Below are positions 53,608 to 64,000 of a stretch of 64,000 nt of DNA, in pieces (the first letter of the stretch is position 1; every line of letters starts with the position of its first letter). Position numbers and translations under genes: made by a program. Origin of the DNA: CAMYMQ01 sp963730305 (GTDB lineage Bacteria; Pseudomonadota; Alphaproteobacteria; Bin65); the NCBI GenBank assembly GCA_963730305.1, contig CAVSRB010000003.1, positions 930,001 to 994,000 of the forward strand, given 5' to 3'. The notes beneath the pieces were generated by a model that was not told the origin of the DNA, searched no databases, and was given only the letters and a program-made list of their open reading frames with translations.

Positions 53608-54933
53608 CTAGTACTTCAGCGGATCGAGCGTGCCGCCGGTCTTGATCTCCGGCGCCGACTTGCTGTTGACGACGACGAGGTCGTACTTGAACTTCTTGCC
53701 CTTCTTCCACTGGCCGCCGACCAGGGGCGTGCGGCAGGCGTTCTTCACCGGGTTCTTGTTGCCGCCGTACGTCCATCCCACCGGCCCGACGATCGAGTTG
53801 TACTTGGTCTCCTGGATCGACTTGAGGATGGCGTTGGGGTCACCCGGGTCGCCGCAGCGCTTGAGCACGTCGATCGCGACCTCGATGTTGGCGTGCTTGA
53901 AGCCCATCGGCTGGGTCCACTGCCTGCCGGTCGCCGCCGTGTAGGCCGCGGCGAACTCGGCCGAGGTCTTGCCGGTCAGGCCCGAGCGGAACGGATGCGA
54001 CGGCGACCACCAGACCTCCGTCGTCAGCCCGTAGCCGCGGTCGCCGAGCGCCTCGACAGCGGCCGGGAACAACAGCGCCTTGGCGATCGTCGCGATCTTG
54101 AGCTGCTTGGTCAGGCCCTGCTGCGCCGCCTGGCCCCACATCGTCGAGAAGTCCGGCGGCGTGGCGACGCCCGTGAGGATCTCGACGCCGGCCTTCTTGA
54201 ACTGGTTGATCTGGGACGAGAAATCGAACGAGCCCGGGTTGAACAGGGACGGCTGGATGTACTTGAAGCCGTTCGCCTCGATCGGCGGGCGGAAACCGCG
54301 CTTGGGATCGCCCGCGACGACACCGTCGAAGTCGTTGGCGATGACGCTGCCGATCTCCTTGTTGGTGGCGAGCGACTTCCACATGTTCATGTAGACGCCG
54401 AGCATGTCGTCGATGCCCCAGAAGAAGTGGTAGGTCCACTTGAAGCCCTTCTTGGGGTTGCCGCCGCGACCGAAGAACCAGACCTGCCAAGGCGCGTCCG
54501 AGGTCACGCACGGCACCTCGTTGGCCTCGCACTGGTCCGACACCGGGTTGACCGTGTCGCCCGAGGACGAGCCGATCATCAGGTTGACCTTTTCCTTGAT
54601 GATCAGCTCGGCCGCGACTTCGGCGGCGCGGTTCGTGTTGGACTGCGAATCCTTCTCGATGATCTCGACCGGATAGGTCTTGCCGCCGATCTTGATACCG
54701 TTCTTGAGGTAGGGCCTGACATTGGCGAGCACGAACTTGTCGGTTTCGCCGAACGGCGCCAGCGGGCCGGTCTGCGGGCTGACGAAGCCGATCTTGACGG
54801 CCTTGGCCGCGTGGGCAGCCGGCGCCGCGAGCGTCGAGGCGGCCGCGGCGACCGCGACGCCGCCGCCGTAGCGGAGGACGGTGCGGCGGTCGACCGTGTG
54901 CGTGGTCGGTTGTTTCGGTGATTTCTTGGACAT
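53608..54933 (-). CDS. Tat-exported ABC transporter substrate-binding protein (branched-chain amino acid/aromatic type)
   Basis: 441 residues. A twin-arginine signal (DRRTVLRYGGG then a hydrophobic stretch ending APAAHAA, residues ~16-43) leads into a type I periplasmic binding protein (VKIGFVSPQTGPLAPFGETDKF). The conserved lobe is EKVNLMIGSSSGDTVNPVSDQCEANEVPCVTSDAPWQ. Relatives bind leucine/isoleucine, amides or aromatic acids. No permease or ATPase gene is in view, so the protein either uses a distant transporter or its partners are elsewhere. It follows the flavin monooxygenase gene (72 bp) and may deliver its substrate. Confidence 0.88.
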   Translation of the reverse strand: MSKKSPKQPTTHTVDRRTVLRYGGGVAVAAAASTLAAPAAHAAKAVKIGFVSPQTGPLAPFGETDKFVLANVRPYLKNGIKIGGKTYPVEIIEKDSQSNTNRAAEVAAELIIKEKVNLMIGSSSGDTVNPVSDQCEANEVPCVTSDAPWQVWFFGRGGNPKKGFKWTYHFFWGIDDMLGVYMNMWKSLATNKEIGSVIANDFDGVVAGDPKRGFRPPIEANGFKYIQPSLFNPGSFDFSSQINQFKKAGVEILTGVATPPDFSTMWGQAAQQGLTKQLKIATIAKALLFPAAVEALGDRGYGLTTEVWWSPSHPFRSGLTGKTSAEFAAAYTAATGRQWTQPMGFKHANIEVAIDVLKRCGDPGDPNAILKSIQETKYNSIVGPVGWTYGGNKNPVKNACRTPLVGGQWKKGKKFKYDLVVVNSKSAPEIKTGGTLDPLKY

Positions 54934-55005
54934 GAGCTTCCTCCCGTCGGGAATCGATTTTCGATTGTTGTTGGGCGTTGTGTCTGAAATCGCGTGTACC
55001 GGGGT

Positions 55006-56215
55006 CTAGACGATCGGCGTGTTCGGCTCCTTTCCGAGCAGGATCCGGCCGTAGATCTCCGCACTGGGCTCCATCGCGAGCAGGCCGTGCATGTGGGTCG
55101 CATGGAGATTGCGCCAGGCCCGCTGCAACAGGTTGCGCAGCGACAGGCCGGTGGCGCCGCCGCCATGGAACAGCATGTCGACGCCGTCCATCAGGAAGCG
55201 GATGCCCTGGGCGAAATCCATGCGCTGCCGGCCGCGGATCAGCAGCGGCATCCGCTCGCCATTGCGGGCGTAGCGGTCGATATCGTCGGCGGCGCGGTAG
55301 AGCATCATCTCGCCGGCGTCGATCAGCGCCGCGGCCTTGGCCACGTTGATCTGGGTGCCGATGAACTCGTCATGGATGTGGTCGGTGTACATGATCGGCT
55401 TGCCGGCGACGAGGCGGAGATATTCCGGCAGGGCGGCGCGGGCGATGCCGATTGCGGAGCCGCACAGGCACAGTCCCAGCACCGGCACCGCCTCGGCCCG
55501 GTAGAGCCAGCCGTCGTAGCCGACGAGGCCGGGCGTATCGAGCTCGATCAGCTTGGGGATCGACAGCCAGCGGTGCGCGGGGATGTGGACGTCCTTGCAG
55601 GTCACCGAGTTGCTGCCCGTGCCCTGCATGCCGGCGACGTTCCAGTCGTCCTTGATGGTGACCTGGTCGGTGGGCAGCAGGAAGTCGCCCTGGTCGATCA
55701 TCTCGCCCGACGGGTCGAAGACCTCGGCGCCGAGGACCAGCCACTTGGCATGCTGACAGCCCGAGGCGAACGGCCAGAAGCCTTCGAGGACGTGGCTGCC
55801 GTCGGCCTGCCGGACCGCCTTGCCACGCGGCCCGATCACCGCAGAGACCAGCGTGTCCGGGTCGTCGCCATAGGCGTCCTCGAGCGCCCCGTCGGGAAAG
55901 TGGGCGAGCATCCAGCTATGGGCATGGGCGACGCCGGTGACCCACGCGGTCGCGCCGCAGCCCTCGGCGAGGGCCGAAATGACGTCGAGATGAGCGCGCA
56001 TCGACATCTCGTGGCCGCCCACCCGGCGCGGCTGGATCGTGCGCATCAGCTCCGCCTCGCGAACCAGCTTCATGCTGGCGTCGGGCACCCGGCGCAGCTC
56101 GTCGGCCGGGCCGGCATCGTCCTTGATCGCGATCGCGACCTGACGCGCCCGGGCGACGATTTCGTCATGCGTGGGAACCTGGTCGACCGATTGCCTTGGC
56201 GACTGTCGTAACCAT
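55006..56215 (-). CDS. Acyl-CoA-dehydrogenase-fold flavin monooxygenase (HsaA/HpaH type), frameshift near start
   Basis: About 402 residues in the group D two-component flavin monooxygenase family: the acyl-CoA dehydrogenase fold without its catalytic Glu. Landmarks are CGATAWVTGVAHAHSWML, GFWPFASGCQHAKWLVLGA, GTGSNSVTCKDVHIPAHRW and a C-terminal MDGVDMLFHGGGATGLSLRNLLQRAWRNLHATHMH. The ATG at 56215 has an ideal AGGGAGG ribosome binding site but reads MVTTVAK then out of frame. Removing one G near 56194 joins it to QSVDQVPTHDEIVARAR. A reductase partner is not visible. Divergent from TetR, with a palindrome between. Confidence 0.83.
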
Positions 56216-56305
56216 GTCCAACCTCCCTGGGCGCGGGTGCTGGGCCATTGCGGCGTCGCAGCCGGTCGCGCCATAATTTGTTGCATGTCAACGGTATTTA
56301 TGAAA

Positions 56306-56318
56306 TGAATATGATTCA
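56306..56318. promoter_or_regulatory. Palindrome between monooxygenase and tetR
   Basis: TGAAT-ATG-ATTCA, a perfect inverted repeat, sits 91 bp upstream of the monooxygenase start and 142 bp upstream of the TetR gene, in a strongly AT-rich 244-bp divergent gap (56216-56459). It is a candidate TetR operator, though short. Confidence 0.4.
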
Positions 56319-56459
56319 ATAAGAAATTCTATTCACTTCTGAATGATGCTCGGAATCTTTGAGTCAGGGCCGTTTTCGGCGGCAAGAAAGTACCGTCTCC
56401 GCGGTCAATTCATCCCTGAATCAACCCCCCGCGCCGACCACCCGTAACCGCGGCCCACG

Positions 56460-57098
56460 ATGCCCCCATCTTCGCCCACCACCGAGACCCGGACCGAGCG
56501 CAAGAAACGGCGCAATCGCGAGCGGCTGATCCGCGCCGCCTATGACCTGGTCGCGGACAAGGGAATCGACGCGACCACGATGCAGGACATCACCGAGCGC
56601 GCCGACGTCGGCCTCGGTACGGCGTACAATTATTTCCCGTCCAAGGACATGCTGGTGACGGCGGCGATCGAGCAGGGCATGGAGGGCCTGGCCCGGCGTA
56701 TCCGCATGGTCACCGAGACCTTCGACGATCCGGCCCAGGTCTATGCCTACGGCTGGCGGACGGTGATGGAGACGGCGACCACAGACCGGCGCTGGCGCTG
56801 GCTGATGCAGCGGTCCGAGGTCACGGCCGAGGCCATCTTCCGCTGCTTCGGCCCCTACGCGATGGGCGACCTGGAACGGGCGCGCGAAGCGGGCCGCTAC
56901 GTTTTCGACGACGTCGAAGTCGTCTGGCGCCAGGCGATCTGGGGGGCGGTCGGCCTGTGTCGCGCCATCAACGACCACGAAGTCTCGGCCGAGTGCATGA
57001 CCGAAGCGGTCGTCAACCTGCTGGGCATGGTCGGCGTGTCGCGCGCCGAGGCGTGGGAGATCGCCAACCGGCCCCGGCCGCCCCTGCCCGACGACTAG
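56460..57098 (+). CDS. TetR-family transcriptional regulator
   Basis: 212 residues. The HTH region ERLIRAAYDLVADKGIDATTMQDITERADVGLGTAYNYFPSKDMLVTAAI is clear. The C-terminal region (EVVWRQAIWGAVGLCRAINDHEVSAECMTEAVVNLLGMVG) resembles TetR proteins of fatty-acid or aromatic regulation. It is preceded by a basic start (TERKKRRNRERL). It probably represses the divergent monooxygenase-binding protein-hydrolase set. Confidence 0.9.
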   Translation: MPPSSPTTETRTERKKRRNRERLIRAAYDLVADKGIDATTMQDITERADVGLGTAYNYFPSKDMLVTAAIEQGMEGLARRIRMVTETFDDPAQVYAYGWRTVMETATTDRRWRWLMQRSEVTAEAIFRCFGPYAMGDLERAREAGRYVFDDVEVVWRQAIWGAVGLCRAINDHEVSAECMTEAVVNLLGMVGVSRAEAWEIANRPRPPLPDD

Positions 57099-57107
57099 AA
57101 CGCGCGA

Positions 57108-57620
57108 TCAGGCGGGCGCCGCCGCCGCCGTTTCGACGCCTTCGAGGGCGAGCAGGAACCGCTTGGTCTCGATCCCCCCGCCGAAGCCGGTCAGCGAGCC
57201 GTCGCCGCCGATCACCCGATGGCAGGGCACGACGATGGGCAGCGGGTTGGCGCCGTTGGCGGCCCCCACCGCACGGCTCGCCGTCGGCCGGCCGACCCGC
57301 CGGGCGAGCACGCCGTAGGACGTCGTCTCGCCATAGGGGATATCGCGCAGCGCCGACCAGACCGACTGCTGGAACGCCGTCCCGGTGAAGTGGAGCGGTA
57401 GGTCGAACCGGGTCAACGCGCCGGCGAAATAGGCGTCGAGCTGGGCGCGTGCCGCGTCGAACAGGGTTTCGTCCCGGCGCCAGGTCTCGCGGGGTCGTTC
57501 CGCCCGGCTGCCGCTCGGGAAGCCGATCAGGTGCAGCCGGTCGCCGTCGCCCGCGAGCAGCAGCGGGCCGACCGGACTGTCGTGGTAGCCGTAGGCGAGC
57601 GTCGCGCTAAACGTGGGCAT
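57108..57620 (-). CDS. ogt: Methylated-DNA-protein-cysteine methyltransferase
   Basis: 170 residues; repairs O6-alkylguanine by irreversible transfer to its Cys. The active site is PCHRVIGGDGSLTGFGGG with the acceptor Cys in PCHRV near residue 131. It is preceded by the DNA-binding helix block YGETTSYGVLARRVGRPTASRAVGAANG. It overlaps the upstream adaA-like gene by 14 bases. Together they correspond to the two halves of E. coli Ada encoded separately. Confidence 0.94.
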   Translation of the reverse strand: MPTFSATLAYGYHDSPVGPLLLAGDGDRLHLIGFPSGSRAERPRETWRRDETLFDAARAQLDAYFAGALTRFDLPLHFTGTAFQQSVWSALRDIPYGETTSYGVLARRVGRPTASRAVGAANGANPLPIVVPCHRVIGGDGSLTGFGGGIETKRFLLALEGVETAAAAPA

Positions 57621-58215
57621 CGGGTCGCTCCTCCTGGCCCAGGCGCGGACCGGGATGGACCGTCCGCGTGCGGAACCGGGTCGGCGGACAATGATACAGC
57701 TCCCGGAAGGCCGCGTTGAACCGGCGCAGGCTGCGGAACCCCGCGCGGAAGGCGACCTCGGTCATCGACAGGTCGGTGCCGTCGAGCAGCCGCCGGGCGC
57801 GCTGCAGCCGGATCGTCTTGGCGGTCTGCAGCGGGGTCGCGCCGACGTGGCGCCGGAACAGGCGCGACAGGTGCCGGGCCCCGACCCCGAGCCGGTCCGC
57901 CAAGTCCGCCACCGTGCCGGTGTCGAGCGCACCATCCTCGATCAGCTTCAGCGCGCGTTCGACCGTGGTCCGCGTGCCCTTCCAGGCATGGCAGAACGGC
58001 ACCGTCTCGGGCCGGCAGCGCAGGCATGGCCGGTAACCGGCCTGCTCGGCGGCCGCCGCCGACGGATAGAAGGAGACGTTGCGGGTCAGCGGCTGCTTCA
58101 CCGGGCAGACCGGCCGGCAATAGATCCCCGTCGTCTTCACCGCCGTGAAGAACAGCCCGTCGTAGGCGGGGTCGCGGCGCAGCCGCGCGGCGTTGCAGGT
58201 CTCGAAATCGAGCAT
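57607..58215 (-). CDS. adaA: AdaA-type methylphosphotriester-sensing transcriptional activator
   Basis: 202 residues. The N-terminal Ada zinc domain has YCRPVCPV and CLRCRPE, which supply the four zinc-bound Cys; the acceptor Cys is one of the first pair. The C-terminal AraC-type HTH runs from TVADLADRLGVGARHLSRLFRRHVG to LDGTDLSMTEVAFRAGFRSLRRFNAAFRELY. Methylation of the Cys by damaged phosphates switches the protein into an activator in homologues, so adaA-ogt is probably an autoregulated adaptive-response operon. Confidence 0.92.
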   Translation of the reverse strand: MLDFETCNAARLRRDPAYDGLFFTAVKTTGIYCRPVCPVKQPLTRNVSFYPSAAAAEQAGYRPCLRCRPETVPFCHAWKGTRTTVERALKLIEDGALDTGTVADLADRLGVGARHLSRLFRRHVGATPLQTAKTIRLQRARRLLDGTDLSMTEVAFRAGFRSLRRFNAAFRELYHCPPTRFRTRTVHPGPRLGQEERPDAHV

Positions 58216-58345
58216 GGGTCGAGTCTAGCGCGTCACCGGCCCGACGGCGAGCCAGCCGCGACTACCAGGTCCGAATCCGGCGAGCGCGGGGGCGCGATCC
58301 GGCCTATGCCGCCGCGTCGTTCGAACCGGACCGGTGGAACCTGCC

Positions 58346-59275
58346 ATGCGGATGACCCTGCGCGACCTGGCGCTCCTGGCGCTGCTCTCGCTGTTGTGGG
58401 GCGGCTCCTTCTTCTTCGCCGCGGTCGCGGTGCGGGAGGTGCCGCCGTTGACCGTCGTGCTGTGCCGGGTCGGCATCGCCGCGGCCGCGCTGCTGCTCGT
58501 CCTGCGCGCCCGGGGCGCCACGGTGCCGATCGGCGGCACCGTGGTCGTCACCTTCCTGGTCATGGGACTGCTCAACAACTTCGTCCCGTTCAGCCTGTTC
58601 TTCTGGGCGCAGACGTCGATCCCCAGCGGCCTCGCCGCGATCCTCAACGCGACGACGCCGATCTTCTCCATGATCGTCGCCCACCTGCTGCTCACCGACG
58701 AGCGGATGAGCGCGCGCAAGGTCGTCGGCGGAACGCTTGGGCTGCTCGGGGTCGTCCTGCTGGTCGGCAGCGATGCGTGGTCGGGATTGAGCCTGTCGAC
58801 GTTCGCCATGCTGGCCTGCCTCGGCGCGGCCCTGTCCTACGGCTTCGCCGCGGTCTACGGCCGGCGGTTCCGGCAGCTCGAGATCCCGCCGTCGGTCGGC
58901 GCGTTCGGCCAGCTCGCCGGCTCCACGGTGATGATGGCGCCGGTCGCGCTGCTGGTCGACCGGCCCTGGACCCTGCCCCTGCCGTCGACCGCCGCGCTGG
59001 CGTCGATCGTCGCGCTCGCGCTCGCCTCGACCGCGTTGGCCTATGTCATCTACTTCCGGCTGCTGGCCACCGCGGGCGCGGTCAACGCCTCGCTCGTCAC
59101 CCTCCTGATCCCGGTCAGCGCGATCCTGCTCGGCGCGATCGTCCTCGGCGAGCGGCTGGCGCTGCGCCACTATGGCGGGCTGGCGCTGATCATGGTCGGC
59201 CTGCTCGCGATCGACGGCCGTCTGGCCGCCGCCATCCGCGGGTGGTTCGGGCCCGGCCGGCCCGCGCCCCGGTGA
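58346..59275 (+). CDS. EamA/DMT-family permease
   Basis: 309 residues, ten helices in two EamA repeats (LLSLLWGGSFFFAAVAV near residue 13; YVIYFRLLATAGAVNASLVTLLIPVSAILLG near 230). The start is ATG 58346; an upstream in-frame GTG (58334) and a second ATG (58352) are alternatives. It is divergent from adaA with a 130-bp gap. The substrate is unknown. It ends four bases before the convergent cupin gene. Confidence 0.85.
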   Translation: MRMTLRDLALLALLSLLWGGSFFFAAVAVREVPPLTVVLCRVGIAAAALLLVLRARGATVPIGGTVVVTFLVMGLLNNFVPFSLFFWAQTSIPSGLAAILNATTPIFSMIVAHLLLTDERMSARKVVGGTLGLLGVVLLVGSDAWSGLSLSTFAMLACLGAALSYGFAAVYGRRFRQLEIPPSVGAFGQLAGSTVMMAPVALLVDRPWTLPLPSTAALASIVALALASTALAYVIYFRLLATAGAVNASLVTLLIPVSAILLGAIVLGERLALRHYGGLALIMVGLLAIDGRLAAAIRGWFGPGRPAPR

Positions 59276-59279
59276 GCCG

Positions 59280-59960
59280 TCAGTCGGCCGCCAGGTGCCC
59301 GGTGCGCAGGTAGAAGACCGCGCCCTGCTCGGAGCGCAGCGGGAAGGACGCGCCGGCCGGCTGGCGCAGCCACGCGCCGGCGTGCATCGCGTCGGTGCCG
59401 TCGCTCAGGTCGCCCTCGATGACGAACACCTCCGCGCCGCCGGGATAGACCACCTTGGGCCAGGTCGCGCCGGCGGCGAGCCGGACCAGGCGGATGACCT
59501 CGGGGTGGCCCGGTTCGCGGTAGAGGGTCTGGACCTCGATGCCCTGGGCGGGGCCGTGCTCCCACCGCACGGCGCGGGTGTCGTGGCTGATCTGGCGGCG
59601 GCCGAGGCCGGGATACTGGCGCAGCTTGACGAACAGGACGCAGCCGCCGGTCGAATGGGGCGCGTGGCTGAAGCCTTCCGGATTGAGCAGGAAGGTGCCA
59701 GCCGGGTAGTTGCCGTGCTCGTCGGAGAAGACGCCCTCGAGCACGAAGATCTCCTCGCCGTCGGGGTGGCCATGCTCCGGAAAGCGGCTGTCGGGGTCGT
59801 AGCGGACGACCGACGTCACCCGCCCGGCCTCCTTCGGCCCGGCCAGGTCGAGCCGCTTGCGCCAGACCGTCTTGCTCGGGCTCGGCTGCCAGTCCATGGC
59901 CGCGGTATCGACCAGGACCCGTTTCGAGAAATCGGCGTTGAGCCCTGCCCCCGTCGACAT
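59280..59960 (-). CDS. Bicupin protein, ChrR-like cupin domain
   Basis: 226 residues with two cupin barrels. The first has FPEHGHPDGEEIFVLEGVFSDEHGNYPAGTFLLNPEGFSHAPHSTGG, containing the HxH, Glu and His metal ligands as in the ChrR anti-sigma C-domain. The second, TWPKVVYPGGAEVFVIEGDLSDG, has lost the first His pair. There is no anti-sigma N-domain and no sigma factor gene next to it. It is probably a cytoplasmic metal-binding dioxygenase or sensor; the function is not known. Confidence 0.85.
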   Translation of the reverse strand: MSTGAGLNADFSKRVLVDTAAMDWQPSPSKTVWRKRLDLAGPKEAGRVTSVVRYDPDSRFPEHGHPDGEEIFVLEGVFSDEHGNYPAGTFLLNPEGFSHAPHSTGGCVLFVKLRQYPGLGRRQISHDTRAVRWEHGPAQGIEVQTLYREPGHPEVIRLVRLAAGATWPKVVYPGGAEVFVIEGDLSDGTDAMHAGAWLRQPAGASFPLRSEQGAVFYLRTGHLAAD

Positions 59961-60107
59961 CGATCACTCTCCCCGTAACGCCGGTTCGTTGATAGGCACG
60001 CGTCCGCCCCGGCTGCAGCGCGCGCCTGATTGGACCATTGCACGTGATACGACGCCATCCCCCTAAACGTGGAAAGCGTTAACCATGCTTGTGACCGTCG
60101 GTTGCGG

Positions 60108-62769
<2,662 letters not shown>

Positions 62770-62773
62770 GCCG

Positions 62774-63847
62774 CTAGCCCGCCACCGTCAGGGGTTCGAG
62801 GCCCGACAGGCGCAGCGCCGGCGCCGCCGCCTCGACCGCACGCGGCGGCACGCCCTCGACGGCCTCGGCGATCGCGCGGATATGGGCCGGGGTGGTGCCG
62901 CAGCAACCGCCGACGATGTTGACCAGCCCCTCGCGCGCCCACTCGCCGAGATGGCGGGCCGTGGTCTCGGGGGATTCGTTGTAGCCGCCGAACTCGTTGG
63001 GCAGGCCGGCATTGGGATGCGCGCTGACCAGGGTATCGGCGACCCGGGCGAGGTCGGCGATGAAGGGCCGCAGCTGGGCCGCGCCGAGCGCGCAGTTGAG
63101 CCCGACCGAAAACGGCCGCGCGTGGCGGACCGAGATCCAGAAGGCCTCGACCGTCTGGCCCGACAGGGTCCGGCCCGAACGGTCGGTGATCGTGCCGGAG
63201 ATCATCACCGGCAGGCGGACGCCGCGCTTCTCGAACACCTCTTCGAGCGCGTAGAGCGCCGCCTTGGCGTTGAGCGTGTCGAAGATGGTCTCGACCATGA
63301 GCAGGTCGGCGCCGCCCTCGATCAGCGCCTCGGCCGCCTCGCCGTAGGCCGCGGCGAGGGTGTCGAAGTCGACGCCGCGAAAGCCGGGGTCGTTGACGTC
63401 GGGCGAGATCGAGGCGGTCTGGTTGGTCGGCCCGATCGCGCCGGCGACGACGCACAGGCGGCCGGGCGCCGCCGCCTCGGCCGCGTCGGCGGCCTCCCGC
63501 GCGAGGCGGGCGCCGGCCAGGTTGATCTCCCAGGCATGCGCCGACAGGCGATAGTCCGACTGCGAGATCGACGTGGCGTTGAAGGTGTTGGTCGAAATGA
63601 TGTCCGCGCCGGCCGCGAGATAGGCGTCGTGAATCGTCCGGATGATGTCCGGCCGGGTCAGGTTGAGCAGGTCGTTGTTGCCGCGCAGGTCGCCGTCGTG
63701 GTTGGCGAACAGCTCGCCGCGGATATCGCGCTCACCCAGGTCGTGCGTCTGGATCATCGTGCCCATCGCCCCGTCCAGGATCAGGATGCGCTTTTCGGCG
63801 AGCGCGGCCAGGGCCGCCGCCCGCTCGCTGGTCTTCTGTTGGGTCAT
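62774..63847 (-). CDS. Methionine synthase homocysteine-binding module
   Basis: 357 residues, the N-terminal homocysteine S-methyltransferase module of MetH as an independent protein. It has the start ILILDGAMGTMIQ and ADIISTNTFNATSISQ. The zinc ligands are Cys in GLNCALG and the CC pair in IVGGCCGTTPAHI. The start is the ATG read from 63847, overlapping the metF stop by one base (TAATG), so metF, this gene and the main metH part form one operon. Confidence 0.93.
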   Translation of the reverse strand: MTQQKTSERAAALAALAEKRILILDGAMGTMIQTHDLGERDIRGELFANHDGDLRGNNDLLNLTRPDIIRTIHDAYLAAGADIISTNTFNATSISQSDYRLSAHAWEINLAGARLAREAADAAEAAAPGRLCVVAGAIGPTNQTASISPDVNDPGFRGVDFDTLAAAYGEAAEALIEGGADLLMVETIFDTLNAKAALYALEEVFEKRGVRLPVMISGTITDRSGRTLSGQTVEAFWISVRHARPFSVGLNCALGAAQLRPFIADLARVADTLVSAHPNAGLPNEFGGYNESPETTARHLGEWAREGLVNIVGGCCGTTPAHIRAIAEAVEGVPPRAVEAAAPALRLSGLEPLTVAG

Positions 63848-64000
63848 TAGGCCGCCTTGGGAAGGTTCGGTCGTACGCCCAGCCGCCGGCAGATCGCCGT
63901 GGTCAGGGCCGGCCGGTTCAGGGTGTAGAAATGGAAGGCGTCGACGCCCTCGGCCTGAAGCCGCTGGCACAGCTCGCTCGCCTGGGTGGCGGCGACCAGG
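63847..64000 (-). CDS. metF: Methylenetetrahydrofolate reductase, C-terminal end only
   Basis: The last 50 codons are visible before the right edge. The translated end AEGVDAFHFYTLNRPALTTAICRRLGV is the conserved MetF C-terminus (FHFYTLNR). It would supply methyltetrahydrofolate to the MetH proteins encoded directly downstream, to which it is coupled by a TAATG overlap. Confidence 0.9.
   Translation of the reverse strand, partial: LVAATQASELCQRLQAEGVDAFHFYTLNRPALTTAICRRLGVRPNLPKAA

Overview
The window looks like a chromosomal segment of a high-GC (about 70 % by eye) alphaproteobacterium, probably Rhodospirillales-like. The evidence is ftsEX followed by a YdcF protein and plsC, a divergent methyltransferase/gloB pair, a chorismate mutase-hisC-tyrC run, a PHA locus with PhaR, a MetH split into two polypeptides, and a class II (B12-dependent) ribonucleotide reductase. 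No tRNA, rRNA, CRISPR array, prophage or insertion sequence was recognised.

Layout. 1-3450: zinc-ribbon protein, ftsE, ftsX, ydcF-like, plsC. 3760-6125: nrdJ, broken by about seven single-base indels. 6158-6285: terminator and a REP-like repeat. 6319-8573: an AbfD/HpaB-family flavoprotein divergent from a TetR gene with a clear operator. 8596-11539: chaC, Bcr/CflA and EamA transporters. 11557-14360: tyrC, hisC, chorismate mutase. 14444-14551: a 108-bp cruciform-type repeat. 14699-20181: metA, methyltransferase, gloB, three glutathione-transferase genes and an EamA exporter. 20421-21852: a DpgC-family (cofactor-free dioxygenase) gene. 22019-26999: Nudix gene and the PHA locus phaB-phaA-phaC-phaE-like/phaR with matching PhaR boxes. 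27144-34219: GGDEF/EAL protein, class III aminotransferase, oxalyl-CoA-synthetase-like ligase, panE-like, PrsW, DUF1289.

34216-44251 is a catabolic cluster built around an anthraniloyl-CoA (salicylyl-CoA type) monooxygenase/reductase fusion, an aryl-CoA ligase, acyl-CoA dehydrogenase, enoyl-CoA hydratase, SDR and MarR regulator on one strand. RidA and an AtuA/DUF1446 protein are divergent from it. Together they fit aerobic CoA-thioester degradation of 2-aminobenzoate, feeding acetyl-CoA-type products that the PHA genes could store. 44383-47276: SnoaL-like protein, SLC13-type permease, TetR. 47437-50121: two paralogous exported beta-propeller-like proteins, followed by a GbsR-like regulator, a crotonase and a Nudix gene. 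52557-57098: MBL hydrolase, Tat-exported ABC binding protein and flavin monooxygenase divergent from TetR. 57108-58215: split Ada response (ogt, adaA). 58346-59960: EamA and bicupin. 60108-64000: metH (two parts) and metF.

Caveat: about 20 apparent single-base indels interrupt otherwise well-conserved genes across the window. They are overwhelmingly insertions. I read them as sequence/assembly errors rather than gene decay, so the affected genes are listed with coordinates spanning the repaired reading frame. Family assignments and comparisons with known proteins were made from memory of the families, not by database search.
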